From Haloplanus ruber (GTDB lineage: Archaea > Halobacteriota > Halobacteria > Halobacteriales > Haloferacaceae): a DNA stretch of 64,000 bases. The stretch spans positions 1 to 64,000 of the forward strand of contig NZ_JANHDK010000004.1 of the NCBI RefSeq assembly GCF_024494725.1. The letters are read 5' to 3'. Made by a program: the position numbers and the translations under genes. Each line of letters begins with the position of its first letter. The first letter of the stretch is position 1. Positions 8,684-16,985 of this stretch are shown in pieces. Under the pieces are notes generated by a model. The model saw only the letters and a list, made by a program, of their open reading frames with translations. It made no database searches and was not told the origin of the DNA.

Positions 8684-10150
8684 TTAGAAGGAGAACCGAT
8701 CACGCGCGGATTGCATCGCGAGGCGAGTCAGGAGTCGCGCAGGGCCACGCTTTGGGAGGTCCCGTACAGTCTCGATGCTGGTCGGCGGTTCACTACCACC
8801 AATGTCTAACTCCCAGCCTGTCTCGTCCATGAAGCGTTCGACAGCCTGATTTACTCGCTGTCGCACGTCGTCCGAGTCCATTGTCTCGGGCACACCATTC
8901 CGGAGGACGACGTCGCCGTCAACGATCACTGTCTCGACGTCGGCCGGCACCGCGTTGTTCACGACCTGTGCAGGAATATTGGTCCGTGGCGTGAACTTCG
9001 GTTTGTCGACGTCGAGGAGGATAATATCCGCGCGCTTTCCCGCTTCAATACTGCCGATCTCGTCGCCCATCCCCAGCGCGCGTGCGCCTTCAATAGTGAG
9101 CATTCGTATCAGTTCCATCGAGTCGAACTGCCCGGCTGAACGCTTGAGATTTGCCGCCAGCCGAGCTTGCCGCGCTTCACCGAACATGCTGTACGAGTCG
9201 TGCCAGTAGTGGTCGTCAATCCCTACTCCGACGTCGACGCCGGCGGCTCGAAGCTCGGGAACGGGCGTCCACTGCGTCTCCCCGTCCGGATTCCAGTAAC
9301 AGAAGACGGACGGGCAGTGCGCAACAGCCGCGTCCGCCTCGGCGGTTCGCTGGATGTCCTCTTCGTCGGCGAGGCGGAAGTGAGCAGCGACCAGTCGGTC
9401 GTCCAGGAGTCCAACGTCGTCGAGCAATCCCACCGAGTCCTCGCCACCGTTCGCTCGTGCCATCGTGTTACTCTCCTCGAGTTCGAGCAAGTGCGTGTGG
9501 ACGAGCAGGTCCGGGTACTCTGCGGCGAGGGACGCGGTCCGTTCCCACAGCTGCCTGGTACACGACCAGTCGTCGTGCGGGCAGATCGTCGCCCTGATTC
9601 GGCCCTCGTACGTGTCGTGGTACGTTTCGACGAACTCGCGAGCACGGGAGAACTGCTGATCGACTGGTTGGTCCCAGAAGAGGTCCGAGATCGCCGGGCC
9701 GAAAAATCCGCGGAGCCCTGCTTCCCCGAACGCCTCTGCACCTGCGGCAGGCCGTGCGTCCATCGAGTTCACGGTCGTGACACCGCCCAAGAGGAAATTG
9801 AGCGCTGCGAGCTCGACGCCTGCCTCGACGAGGTACTCGAATTCGCCGTTCCCTAATCTGTTAAACAAGGCCGTCCCACTCCCAAGCATCTCCGTCAGCT
9901 CGAGTTCGCTAAACGCACCGATGAGCGGTGTCATCTCCAAGTGCGTGTGGGCGTTCACCAACCCCGGCATCACCAGTTTCCCGTTCCCGTCGATAACGGT
10001 GGACGCTTCTAATTCTCCGTCTCCTGCACGTGATGGTCGGACTTCTTCGATACAGCCATCGGTGATGCATACTGTGCCGCGCTCGTACAGGCGGTTCCGC
10101 TCGTCGGCTGTGAGAACGAGTGCATCATGGATTGCCAGATCGACAGCCAT
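8684..10150 (-). CDS. amidohydrolase of the TrzA/AtzA/SAH-deaminase group
   Basis: A 488-aa metal-dependent hydrolase. The metal ligands are visible in order: NAHTHLE (HxH, about residues 67-73), HTHLLELEE, a His in AAHFRLADEE, and the catalytic Asp in VGIDDHYWHDS (about 315). The C-terminal composite beta-sandwich segment follows (EAGKRADIILLD). The group deaminates or dechlorinates heterocycles such as 5'-methylthioadenosine, S-adenosylhomocysteine or triazines; the substrate here cannot be told. Length fits the family, with a C-terminal extension. It stands alone between two metal loci and has no evident metal-resistance role. Confidence 0.75.
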   Translation of the reverse strand: MAVDLAIHDALVLTADERNRLYERGTVCITDGCIEEVRPSRAGDGELEASTVIDGNGKLVMPGLVNAHTHLEMTPLIGAFSELELTEMLGSGTALFNRLGNGEFEYLVEAGVELAALNFLLGGVTTVNSMDARPAAGAEAFGEAGLRGFFGPAISDLFWDQPVDQQFSRAREFVETYHDTYEGRIRATICPHDDWSCTRQLWERTASLAAEYPDLLVHTHLLELEESNTMARANGGEDSVGLLDDVGLLDDRLVAAHFRLADEEDIQRTAEADAAVAHCPSVFCYWNPDGETQWTPVPELRAAGVDVGVGIDDHYWHDSYSMFGEARQARLAANLKRSAGQFDSMELIRMLTIEGARALGMGDEIGSIEAGKRADIILLDVDKPKFTPRTNIPAQVVNNAVPADVETVIVDGDVVLRNGVPETMDSDDVRQRVNQAVERFMDETGWELDIGGSEPPTSIETVRDLPKRGPARLLTRLAMQSARDRFSF

Positions 10151-10478
10151 CGTAAATTAGGAAGTGGATGTGACAGTTACCGTACTGGACAACCGAGCAG
10201 GCCGGCGAAGGCTGTTCTTCCAGGTGGTGTTCCCCTCATTTGGGATATCATCGGTCTCTACTGGTCCCATTAGCCTCTAATACGTCGGCGTGATTTAATC
10301 AGATTCCCCTTTTGAATCTGAAGTCGGATTCCGTGGAGCTTGTGGAGGTTTGCAATGTTTTCCCCTCTTCACGATAGATCATCTATGGCCGACGGTTACG
10401 ATGCCATAGTACTGATACCCTCATAGGCAGTATATTCTAATCAAAACCGCAATAGATGATCCCTACAATGATACACCT
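10151..10478. promoter_or_regulatory. intergenic region with copper-type palindrome
   Basis: This 328-bp divergent region separates the amidohydrolase and the permease genes. Positions 10311-10322 (TTTGAATCTGAA) differ by one base from the palindrome in front of the second copZ gene (27007). A GC-poor segment at about 10430-10460 precedes the permease start and probably holds its promoter. The operator role is inferred from similarity among copper-gene leaders. Confidence 0.4.
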
Positions 10479-11867
10479 ATGCAGGCGACGATAATCGACG
10501 GAGTTCTTGAATCCCTTCGTATCGGTGTCGGATTTCTCTGGACGGCGGCGTGGGCGATCATCATGGGCCTCACGATTACGAGTCTGGTCCAGGTCTACGT
10601 CTCGAAGGAGCGGATGGCACAGGTGCTGGGTGAGGGCGATCTAACTGGACTTACCAAGGCGACTGTGTTCGGAGCAGCAAGCAGTGGCTGTAGTTTCGGC
10701 GCCGTCGCCATCGGGAAGGGCCTGTTCAAGAAGGGGGCGCACGCGGTGAACTTCCTCGCGTTCATGTTCGCGTCGACGAACCTCATCGTCGAACTAGGGC
10801 TGATGATTCTCATCCTGCTTGGCTGGGAGTTCCTCGTCGCGGAACTGCTCGGCGGCCTGATTCTCATCGCCGTCATGGCCGCCATCGTCCACCTTACGCT
10901 TCCCGAAAACCTGTTTAACGAAGTCCGCGAGAAGCTCAACGAGCGCGACCGCCAGGCGGGCGTCACGGAAGATCCCACCTGCGGGATGGAGGGGAAAGAC
11001 GAGTACACGCTCACGACCGACGGCGGTGAGACGCTCAAATTCTGCTCGGAGGGCTGTATGGAGACCTATCGCCAGGAGACGTCGAGTAGCGGCGGGTGGC
11101 GTGACGAGTTGCTGTCGTGGGGTGGCTGGTACAAGGTCGGGAATCAGTACCGCAAGGAGTGGTCGATGATCTGGAAAGACATCGTCGCCGGCTTCCTTAT
11201 TTCTGGGTTCGTCATCGTCTTCGTCCCGCAGTGGGTGTGGAACACGCTGTTCATTCAGGGCGACGGCCTGCTCGTGACTGCCGAGAACGCCGTCATGGGC
11301 GTCATCATCGCCGTCCTCAGTTTCGTCGGCAGTATGGGCAACGTCCCGTTCGCCGTCGCGCTGTGGGGCGGTGGCGTCAGCTTCGCCGGGATCATCGCGT
11401 TCGTCTACGCCGACCTCATCACCGTGCCCGTGCTGAACGTCTACCGGAAGTACTACGGCTGGAAGATCATGCTGTACATCCTTGGCGTCTTCTTCGTGAC
11501 GATGGCGTTCACTGGCTTCCTCATGGAGTTGCTGTTCGACGCCCTCGGCATCGTACCAGATCTGGCCGGTGGCGAGACGGCGACCGAACAGACGTACTTC
11601 GAGCTCAACTACACGTTCTACCTCAATATTATCGCCTTCGCGCTCTCCGGGTTCCTCCTGTATGTCTACCGACGTGGAATCGGCGCACCAGGTCAGTATC
11701 GTGATCCGGTGTGTGGCATGCGGACCGACGATGAGGGGCCGAGTGCGTCCAATGATGGGATGACGTACTATTTTTGCTCGAAGACCTGTAAGCGGGCATT
11801 CGAGGAAGAGCCCACGGAATTTGCTGATCAAAGCCCGCAGATAACAAACCACGATCACGATCACTGA
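10479..11867 (+). CDS. YraQ/ArsP-like permease with two TRASH/YHS domains
   Basis: A 462-aa membrane protein. Two blocks of hydrophobic helices (about residues 8-145 and 225-395) contain the SGCSFGAVAIGKGLFKKGA and MGNVPFAVALWGGG signatures of the YraQ/ArsP (DUF318) permease family. Inserted in the central loop is a TRASH/YHS metal domain (DPTCGM, then FCSEGC, about 165-200). A second sits at the C-terminus (DPVCGM, then FCSKTC, about 410-450), followed by a HDHDH tail. TRASH domains bind soft metals through Cys residues. The protein is predicted to move a metal or metalloid across the membrane, using the domains as sensors or relays. The neighbouring genes also deal with metals. Confidence 0.8.
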   Translation: MQATIIDGVLESLRIGVGFLWTAAWAIIMGLTITSLVQVYVSKERMAQVLGEGDLTGLTKATVFGAASSGCSFGAVAIGKGLFKKGAHAVNFLAFMFASTNLIVELGLMILILLGWEFLVAELLGGLILIAVMAAIVHLTLPENLFNEVREKLNERDRQAGVTEDPTCGMEGKDEYTLTTDGGETLKFCSEGCMETYRQETSSSGGWRDELLSWGGWYKVGNQYRKEWSMIWKDIVAGFLISGFVIVFVPQWVWNTLFIQGDGLLVTAENAVMGVIIAVLSFVGSMGNVPFAVALWGGGVSFAGIIAFVYADLITVPVLNVYRKYYGWKIMLYILGVFFVTMAFTGFLMELLFDALGIVPDLAGGETATEQTYFELNYTFYLNIIAFALSGFLLYVYRRGIGAPGQYRDPVCGMRTDDEGPSASNDGMTYYFCSKTCKRAFEEEPTEFADQSPQITNHDHDH

Positions 11868-11992
11868 TAGATGTACTGTGGTTCATCCGCTGTGAAGCAC
11901 TTCATCATCGCACCTTCAATCCGCAATTGTCACACCTGTCGCGCCAAAATTGATTGTATGAGCAGTCAGATATCGAAACAAGGGGATGTCAT

Positions 11993-12574
11993 ATGAACCA
12001 ACGTCCAGCGGATACCGTCGTTGGTGTGCTCCTTGGGTTCGTCCTCTTGGCTGGCGGACTACTCAGTTGGCGGGCCTATCAACAGCGTCGCGCTATCGAG
12101 CAGTCGATGGGGCCGATGATGGACTCGTCTATGGGGGCGATTCACGGTCCAGATCCTCTCTGGTACGTGGTTGGAACCCTTCTGGTCGCAGGCAGTATCG
12201 GTGGCATCTATTACGTGGTTCGAGGGAATCTCATCGATTCGACAACCGACTCAGCGGATCACATCGACCCCGATCAGGTATCGGAGGCAACGCCTACATC
12301 GATAGACGATGACGCCTCGCCGGCGACGCCTATCAATCCTGAATCGGATCCGCAAGCGCGCGTTCTCGATCTCTTACCGGATGATGAACGACGCGTCCTT
12401 GAACCCGTCCTGAACTCGCCTGGAATCACGCAGATCGAACTTCGGGATCGATCTGAGTTCTCAAAGAGTAAAGTGAGCCAGACCGTGAGTTCACTCGAGG
12501 AGCGCGGGCTGCTGTATCGGGAACGACAGGGTCGAACCTACCGCGTGTATCCGAGTGATGACCTGCAGAACTAA
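11993..12574 (+). CDS. membrane-anchored winged-helix regulator
   Basis: Two membrane segments (about residues 8-27 and 55-73) are followed by an acidic linker and a C-terminal winged helix (about 125-190: ERRVLEPVLNSPGITQIEL, then SKSKVSQTVSSLEERGLL and YRERQGRTYRVY). The loop between the helices is Met/His-rich (SMGPMMDSSMGAIHG) and would face outward if the DNA-binding part is cytoplasmic. This layout suggests a one-component sensor of an external metal such as copper, which is an inference from composition. The ATG at 11993 follows AGGGGAT and is preferred over the in-frame TTG at 11954. It is followed by a membrane-protein gene 33 bases on. Confidence 0.7.
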   Translation: MNQRPADTVVGVLLGFVLLAGGLLSWRAYQQRRAIEQSMGPMMDSSMGAIHGPDPLWYVVGTLLVAGSIGGIYYVVRGNLIDSTTDSADHIDPDQVSEATPTSIDDDASPATPINPESDPQARVLDLLPDDERRVLEPVLNSPGITQIELRDRSEFSKSKVSQTVSSLEERGLLYRERQGRTYRVYPSDDLQN

Positions 12575-12607
12575 CAGACGTAGAAATTCATACTAACACT
12601 ACCCATC

Positions 12608-13312
12608 ATGTCACAAGCAACACTCGAAACTGATCGCATTAGCCGGGTTCTCAAGTCAAGCACGTGGCTCAATCTCCTCCTCGCCGCACAGTTGATCGCC
12701 GGGTTGGTGTACGCATATTTCACAGGAGATATGGGGAGCCGGTGGACCCATTTCGTCCTTCCATTTATTTGGTTCACCGCCTCAGTCTGGGTGATCTGGC
12801 ACACTCGACCTGTAACGAAACGTCGAGTGTATCGTATTGGTGCCGCACTTGTCGTTGCTCTATATCTCATCGTGATGTTTTATTTTTCAGGATTACTTGG
12901 ACCGAGCACCTCTCATTTCGGGCAGCTCACTGGACCAAGCGGCTTCGGAATAACGTGGGGTCGATCTTTGGGATGGAGTCCGGTCTTCGTCTATACAGGT
13001 GACCTGATCACGGTCTCGCTCATTCCTTACCAAGCGGTTGGCCTGTTCGCGCTGGCGTATCTCGTCTATGATGCATTGCTTGATTTCTCGCAGTCGGCAG
13101 TCGGAGGAATAGTCGGGATTGTGGCGTGCCCTGCCTGCGTTAGCCCGTTGTTTGCCGTACTACTTGCAGGCGGACTGAGTGGTTCTTCAACGATGTTATT
13201 GCTTGGTGCGTATGGCTACGAAATTGCGACCGTTCTGTTCCTCATGACAATTGGAATCCTCTACCATCGTCAGGCACTCACGAGGCAGTATCACCAGTTC
13301 CGAGGGAACTGA
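12608..13312 (+). CDS. polytopic membrane protein with CPAC motif
   Basis: A 234-aa protein with about six hydrophobic segments. The fourth or fifth contains ACPACVSP, a Cys-Pro-x-Cys pair within or at the edge of the membrane that is suited to metal or thiol chemistry. The short loop before it is acidic. I recognise the general type from haloarchaeal metal loci but cannot assign a function. It lies directly downstream of the membrane-anchored regulator and is probably its co-transcribed partner. Confidence 0.6.
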   Translation: MSQATLETDRISRVLKSSTWLNLLLAAQLIAGLVYAYFTGDMGSRWTHFVLPFIWFTASVWVIWHTRPVTKRRVYRIGAALVVALYLIVMFYFSGLLGPSTSHFGQLTGPSGFGITWGRSLGWSPVFVYTGDLITVSLIPYQAVGLFALAYLVYDALLDFSQSAVGGIVGIVACPACVSPLFAVLLAGGLSGSSTMLLLGAYGYEIATVLFLMTIGILYHRQALTRQYHQFRGN

Positions 13313-13584
13313 TCCATCTCGTTCGTGGTCAGCAATACCCGAGCCTCCCTCGCCGCCTGAACCGTGGTTATTGTCTGGATCGCCGCAATGAGGTGAACAG
13401 TCTCGACGGATCCCCTTTGCTCTCACCATTCCTCTGATCCTTTCGAATTCGGCAGGTATGAACGATCCCGTCAGTAGAAAACGTTTAGATGGCGTTATAG
13501 ACGTTCTTGAACGCTCTCCTGTTTGAGTTCACTCCCACGAAGATAACTCCGAACCCACCGTATGACTACTTGAGGCGAAAAACA

Positions 13585-13902
13585 ATGACCAACCGAAACC
13601 TCGGACGATGGCTGCTCGTGGTGCTCGCGATTGTCGGACTCGCGTTTGCCGCCCCGGTAGTTAGCGCACACGGTGACGAACCGATCCAGGGGAACGAGAC
13701 GGCAGCTGAAGGGACGCCAGCCGATGGTAGTGCAGCAGACTGGGCGGCCTGGATGGAAGGTCACATGACCGACTACATGGGCCCGAATGCCGTTGACGAG
13801 ATGGAAGCGCACATGGGCGTGACCGTCGACGAGATGGCCCAAGATATGGCGGACGACAATCACACCGCGACGGGGATGAACGGACAGGGGTACGGCTGCT
13901 AA
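13585..13902 (+). CDS. secreted Met/His-rich protein (105 aa)
   Basis: A signal peptide (NLGRWLLVVLAIVGLAFAAP, cleavage near VVSAHGD) is followed by an acidic, Thr/Ala-rich linker and a Met/His-rich region: WMEGHMTDYMGP, MEAHMGVTVDEM, MAQDMADDNH, and a terminal GYGC. Met and His clusters of this kind bind copper outside the cell. The ATG at 13585 is chosen because it begins the signal peptide; the longer frame from 13507 would not. A copper-binding exported protein is a reasonable but untested reading, fitting the neighbours. Confidence 0.6.
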   Translation: MTNRNLGRWLLVVLAIVGLAFAAPVVSAHGDEPIQGNETAAEGTPADGSAADWAAWMEGHMTDYMGPNAVDEMEAHMGVTVDEMAQDMADDNHTATGMNGQGYGC

Positions 13903-13965
13903 CGATCCCTGTTCGGATCCTCGTCTGACACGATAGATATTCGACTTACTGACTCAACGATCACA

Positions 13966-14313
13966 ATGACACACTACACCAACACTCTCGGGCGGACGAC
14001 TCGTCGAATCGCAATACTAGCGGTTCCGCTGTTGATTGTAGCAACGGGCACCGCAGCGGCTCACGGTGGTGGAGGCTACGGCGGCGGTATGATGGGTAGC
14101 GGCGGTTGGGGGGTCTTCAGCGGTGGAATGGGCCTCTGGAGCTTCCTTTGGATGGGGCTCCTAATCGTCGTCCCGCTCTATCTCGTCTACTCACTCCTCA
14201 ACAGAGATTCTGAGAGGAGTGATAGTCGGCCGCTTTCGGTTCTTCGTGAGCGTTACGCTCGCGGTGAACTCTCCGATGAAGAGTTCGAACGTCGACGAAA
14301 GCAACTCGAGTAG
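13966..14313 (+). CDS. SHOCT-domain membrane protein
   Basis: A signal or anchor helix (about residues 14-34) is followed by a Gly/Met stretch (GGGGYGGGMMGSGGW) and a second helix (LWSFLWMGLLIVVPLYLVY). The C-terminal SHOCT motif reads LRERYARGELSDEEFERRR. SHOCT is a short oligomerisation motif at the end of membrane proteins. A paralogue with the same plan lies at 24679-25077, and both are in the copper island. The gene ends 65 bases before an IS6 element, so a downstream partner may have been lost. Confidence 0.7.
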   Translation: MTHYTNTLGRTTRRIAILAVPLLIVATGTAAAHGGGGYGGGMMGSGGWGVFSGGMGLWSFLWMGLLIVVPLYLVYSLLNRDSERSDSRPLSVLRERYARGELSDEEFERRRKQLE

Positions 14314-14378
14314 TGCCCATGACCGAAATAGAAGGAGCATCGTCGAGAAAAAATTCTCGTCTGCCAGTTGGGGCGACG

Positions 14379-15075
14379 GGCAGTGTTCAGATAAGGATTG
14401 AAAGGTGAGGCGGTGTGGTTTTCAGGTGTCCATGCCGAAAAACACCCGCCTCAACGGTTGTTTAGACCAGATCGACTTAGATTTTGTTGAACGAGAAGCG
14501 ACACCGCAGCTACTGATGAAGCTCAGTATTCAGCTCCATCTTGCTGGACTCTCGCTTTCGAATACTGTCTCAATTCTTGAGAGGTTCGGTGTCGAACGCG
14601 CACGCTCCACCGTTCATAACTGGGTTCACAAGGCTGACCTACAGCCCGAGTCTGGACGGAGTCCGGATCACGTCGCGGTTGACGAAACCGTGATCCGACT
14701 CAATAACGAGCAGTACTGGCTGTACGCTGCTGTCGATCCAGAAACGAACGAATTACTCCATACAGAGCTTGAACCGACGCGTACGAATATGATTGCTCGC
14801 TCGTTTTTCGCCAAACTCCGGGAGAAACATGACGTCGATGATGCCATGTTTCTCGTTGATGGCGCACCCACGCTGAAAGACGCCTGTCAACGACACGGGC
14901 TTCGATTCCAATATGAAAAACACGGGAATCGGAATGCTGTCGAACGTGTCTTTCGAGAGATAAAACGACGAACCTCCTCGTTCTCAAACTGTTTCAGCAA
15001 CGCCGCAGCAGCTACTGCCGATGATTGGCTCAGATCGTTCAGCTTCGCATGGAATCAGCTTATCTGAACACTACC
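14379..15075 (+). mobile_element. IS6-family insertion sequence
   Basis: The terminal inverted repeats are GGCAGTGTTCAGATAAG at 14379 and its near-perfect complement ending at 15075 (one mismatch, C against T at the third base). The element is 697 bp with one transposase gene. The 8 bases flanking it differ (GGGCGACG on the left, GTCACTGA on the right), so there is no target duplication. This fits recombination or an adjacent deletion after insertion, consistent with the truncated FAD gene on its right. Confidence 0.85.
14432..15067 (+). CDS. IS6-family (IS240-like) DDE transposase
   Basis: A 211-aa transposase. The catalytic acidic residues appear in DETVI (with the family phrase VAVDETVIRLNNEQYWLYAA), in MFLVDGAP and at the glutamate of NAVERVFREIKRRT. 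The N-terminal part is a helix-turn-helix that recognises the ends. It is about the family's usual length and seems intact. The ATG at 14432 is favoured over upstream in-frame codons because relatives begin close to it. It is about 60% similar by eye to the second IS6 transposase at 35060-35695 but clearly a different element. Confidence 0.88.
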   Translation: MPKNTRLNGCLDQIDLDFVEREATPQLLMKLSIQLHLAGLSLSNTVSILERFGVERARSTVHNWVHKADLQPESGRSPDHVAVDETVIRLNNEQYWLYAAVDPETNELLHTELEPTRTNMIARSFFAKLREKHDVDDAMFLVDGAPTLKDACQRHGLRFQYEKHGNRNAVERVFREIKRRTSSFSNCFSNAAAATADDWLRSFSFAWNQLI

Positions 15076-15717
15076 GTCACTGACCGTCCAGCCGATACCA
15101 ACGTTGGCTCGTTGCGATGTCTTCGGGAATGCCCACGAGTACCCTGTATAGTTCTCCAGAATTATCCGGCTGTTCGGGTACAACTCGGTGAAGTCCCCTT
15201 CGACATCACTGTTAAGCGCTACCATATATCCTGAATACTCGTTGGTTGTTCCGAGCGCTTTACTAGAGAGTGATGGCTGACCGGTTGCATCAACGACGAG
15301 ATCATACTCATCGGTGAACTCGTGGAAATCTGTCCGTGTGATAGACTGGTTTTCGTGGATGTCAACACCCTTCTCTGAGAGTTGTTCTGCCCAGGACTGC
15401 TCAACGACATTTCGGTCCGTTATATATGTATCCGCAGCAGGAAAGGTGCCGGCTCCAGTGCGGTGGCGATCGGCGTCGATTCCGTCATACACCTCCACTT
15501 CCATCGCTGGCAGCGGGTTGAGAAAGCCGTTCTCTACAGTCGGTTCGAGTGGGATCTTCGATACCGCTGTCATCGCTTCTCCGCAATTAACGCCTTTGCT
15601 ATCGTAGGACTGCCGCTCATATAGTTCGACGACGAATCCAGCGTCGTCGAATCCAGCAGCTGCTGCAAGCCCGGCCATCCCTCCACCTATTACCGCAATT
15701 TTGGACGTTCGAGTCAT
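15076..15717 (-). pseudogene. FAD-dependent oxidoreductase, 3' end lost to IS6
   Basis: The N-terminal Rossmann motif (IAVIGGGMAGLAAAAGF) and VNCGEAM belong to the geranylgeranyl-reductase-like flavoprotein group. The coding sequence proceeds to RANVGIGWTVSDG and then enters the IS6 right end at 15075, where it stops. About half of a typical 350-400-aa protein remains, without the C-terminal substrate domain. It starts at ATG 15717, 28 bases from the DUF63 gene end. Before disruption it may have served lipid or isoprenoid reduction. Confidence 0.7.
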
Positions 15718-15745
15718 CGGTTTTTGCCAATCTTTGAGGCCATCG

Positions 15746-16747
15746 TTAAGCTCCCAACAGCATCCGAAGTGACCCACGAACGCCCATCGGGAGTCCGATC
15801 GCTCCGATGAAGAACGTCATAAGCCACCACCACGTGTGATTCATCTCCTCTTTCGCATCGGCGAGATACCACACGATGCCGACAGTCACGACGAGTTTCA
15901 GCACGAACGTCGATCCGGAGAATCCAGTCGCCTGGTACACGAGATTCGTCACGACCAGCTTTGGGGAGTAGCCGAGGAACGTCACACCGATGAGATTCTG
16001 CGCAGCGTCCCACAACTGGCCGAAAACGGCCAGCAGAATTAGCGGGTGTCGAAGGTGGGTGATATTGGCGAAACTCGTGCCCCAGTAGTAGAGTGCGGTT
16101 ACGCCGAGCGCTATCCCCGTCGTCGCGACAGGAACCCATAGGCGGAGTGGGGTCGATGTCGAGAGGCCGTGCCAAACAGCCCACCAGACGGCCCCGACAG
16201 CCCACACCGACCCGACGAGCCCGACTGTTAGCGGGATAGATCCGATATTTTGGTCACGCAAGAGTGCACCGACACCGAGCGCGAGGATGGTGACAGCGGT
16301 GACGACGATGTAAATCGATGGCGTGATGAACCACACCGCGTAGTCCCCGAGCAGCCCGAGATCCTCGAGGGCGCGCATCGCCCCACCTGCGATGATGATC
16401 GGAGCGAACCCGTAGGCCAGTCGTGCGTCGAACGTGACGTCGAGTTGGTCGAGATACGCACGTAGTCCGGGGAGGCTGTATACGACTGCCGCGAGGTAGA
16501 TTACCGTGTTCACCGCGTTGTAGCCCTGGACAGCACGAATCCCCTCGTGCGTGACTGGCTGACCGGCCGCATCGGCGACGACTGGTCCCCAGAGATACTG
16601 CCAGATGAACCGGTCGTAGACCAACGTCGGAAACACGAGGATGCCCCCACCGAGAAGGACGAGCGGGGCCAGCAGGTACAGCGCCCACCACTCGCGTGAG
16701 CCGGTCTCCGGAAGGACAGTCTCGACGCGGCGGGTGACAGTACTCAC
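15746..16747 (-). CDS. DUF63 family membrane protein
   Basis: A protein of about 333 aa with eight or so hydrophobic helices. The archaeal DUF63 family is recognisable by phrases such as FPTLVYDRFIWQYLWGP, APIIIAGGAMRALEDLG and LAVFGQLWDAAQNLIGV. The function is unknown. The start is taken at GTG 16747 because it overlaps the stop of the upstream regulator gene in a GTGA arrangement, which suggests translational coupling. A longer frame to 16795 would run into that gene. Confidence 0.75.
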   Translation of the reverse strand: MSTVTRRVETVLPETGSREWWALYLLAPLVLLGGGILVFPTLVYDRFIWQYLWGPVVADAAGQPVTHEGIRAVQGYNAVNTVIYLAAVVYSLPGLRAYLDQLDVTFDARLAYGFAPIIIAGGAMRALEDLGLLGDYAVWFITPSIYIVVTAVTILALGVGALLRDQNIGSIPLTVGLVGSVWAVGAVWWAVWHGLSTSTPLRLWVPVATTGIALGVTALYYWGTSFANITHLRHPLILLAVFGQLWDAAQNLIGVTFLGYSPKLVVTNLVYQATGFSGSTFVLKLVVTVGIVWYLADAKEEMNHTWWWLMTFFIGAIGLPMGVRGSLRMLLGA

Positions 16748-16968
16748 GACCCGTTCACCTCCAATCGCCACGTCGTGCTTTTCGAGCGCCCCCACTGTTC
16801 GAGTGAAACGATTGTGAGTTCGTCCTGGAGCTGGCTGAGGTACTGCGCGACTGCCTTGGGAGATCCGTCGAGGTCGCTGGCAATCTCGCGAGCCCGGAGG
16901 TATGTCGGTTCGCTACTGGCTGTCTCGACGAGGTACCTTCGAACCGTGTGCCGGGAAATATTCGACAT
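16744..16968 (-). CDS. small winged-helix DNA-binding protein (74 aa)
   Basis: The protein is predicted to be a compact helix-turn-helix: TVRRYLVETASSEPTYLRA, then EIASDLDGSPKAVAQYLSQL and a short wing (SKSTTWRLE). This pattern is common in small haloarchaeal transcription regulators. The ATG at 16968 gives a length normal for the type. It lies 17 bases after the copA stop codon and overlaps the DUF63 start, so the three may form one transcript, although copA may simply precede it. Confidence 0.6.
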   Translation of the reverse strand: MSNISRHTVRRYLVETASSEPTYLRAREIASDLDGSPKAVAQYLSQLQDELTIVSLEQWGRSKSTTWRLEVNGS

Positions 16969-16985
16969 TGATCTAGAGGTGACGG

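Noticed and set aside
10794-11864. 356-codon minus-strand frame
   Set aside because: Antisense shadow of the permease gene; composition and lack of motifs argue against it.
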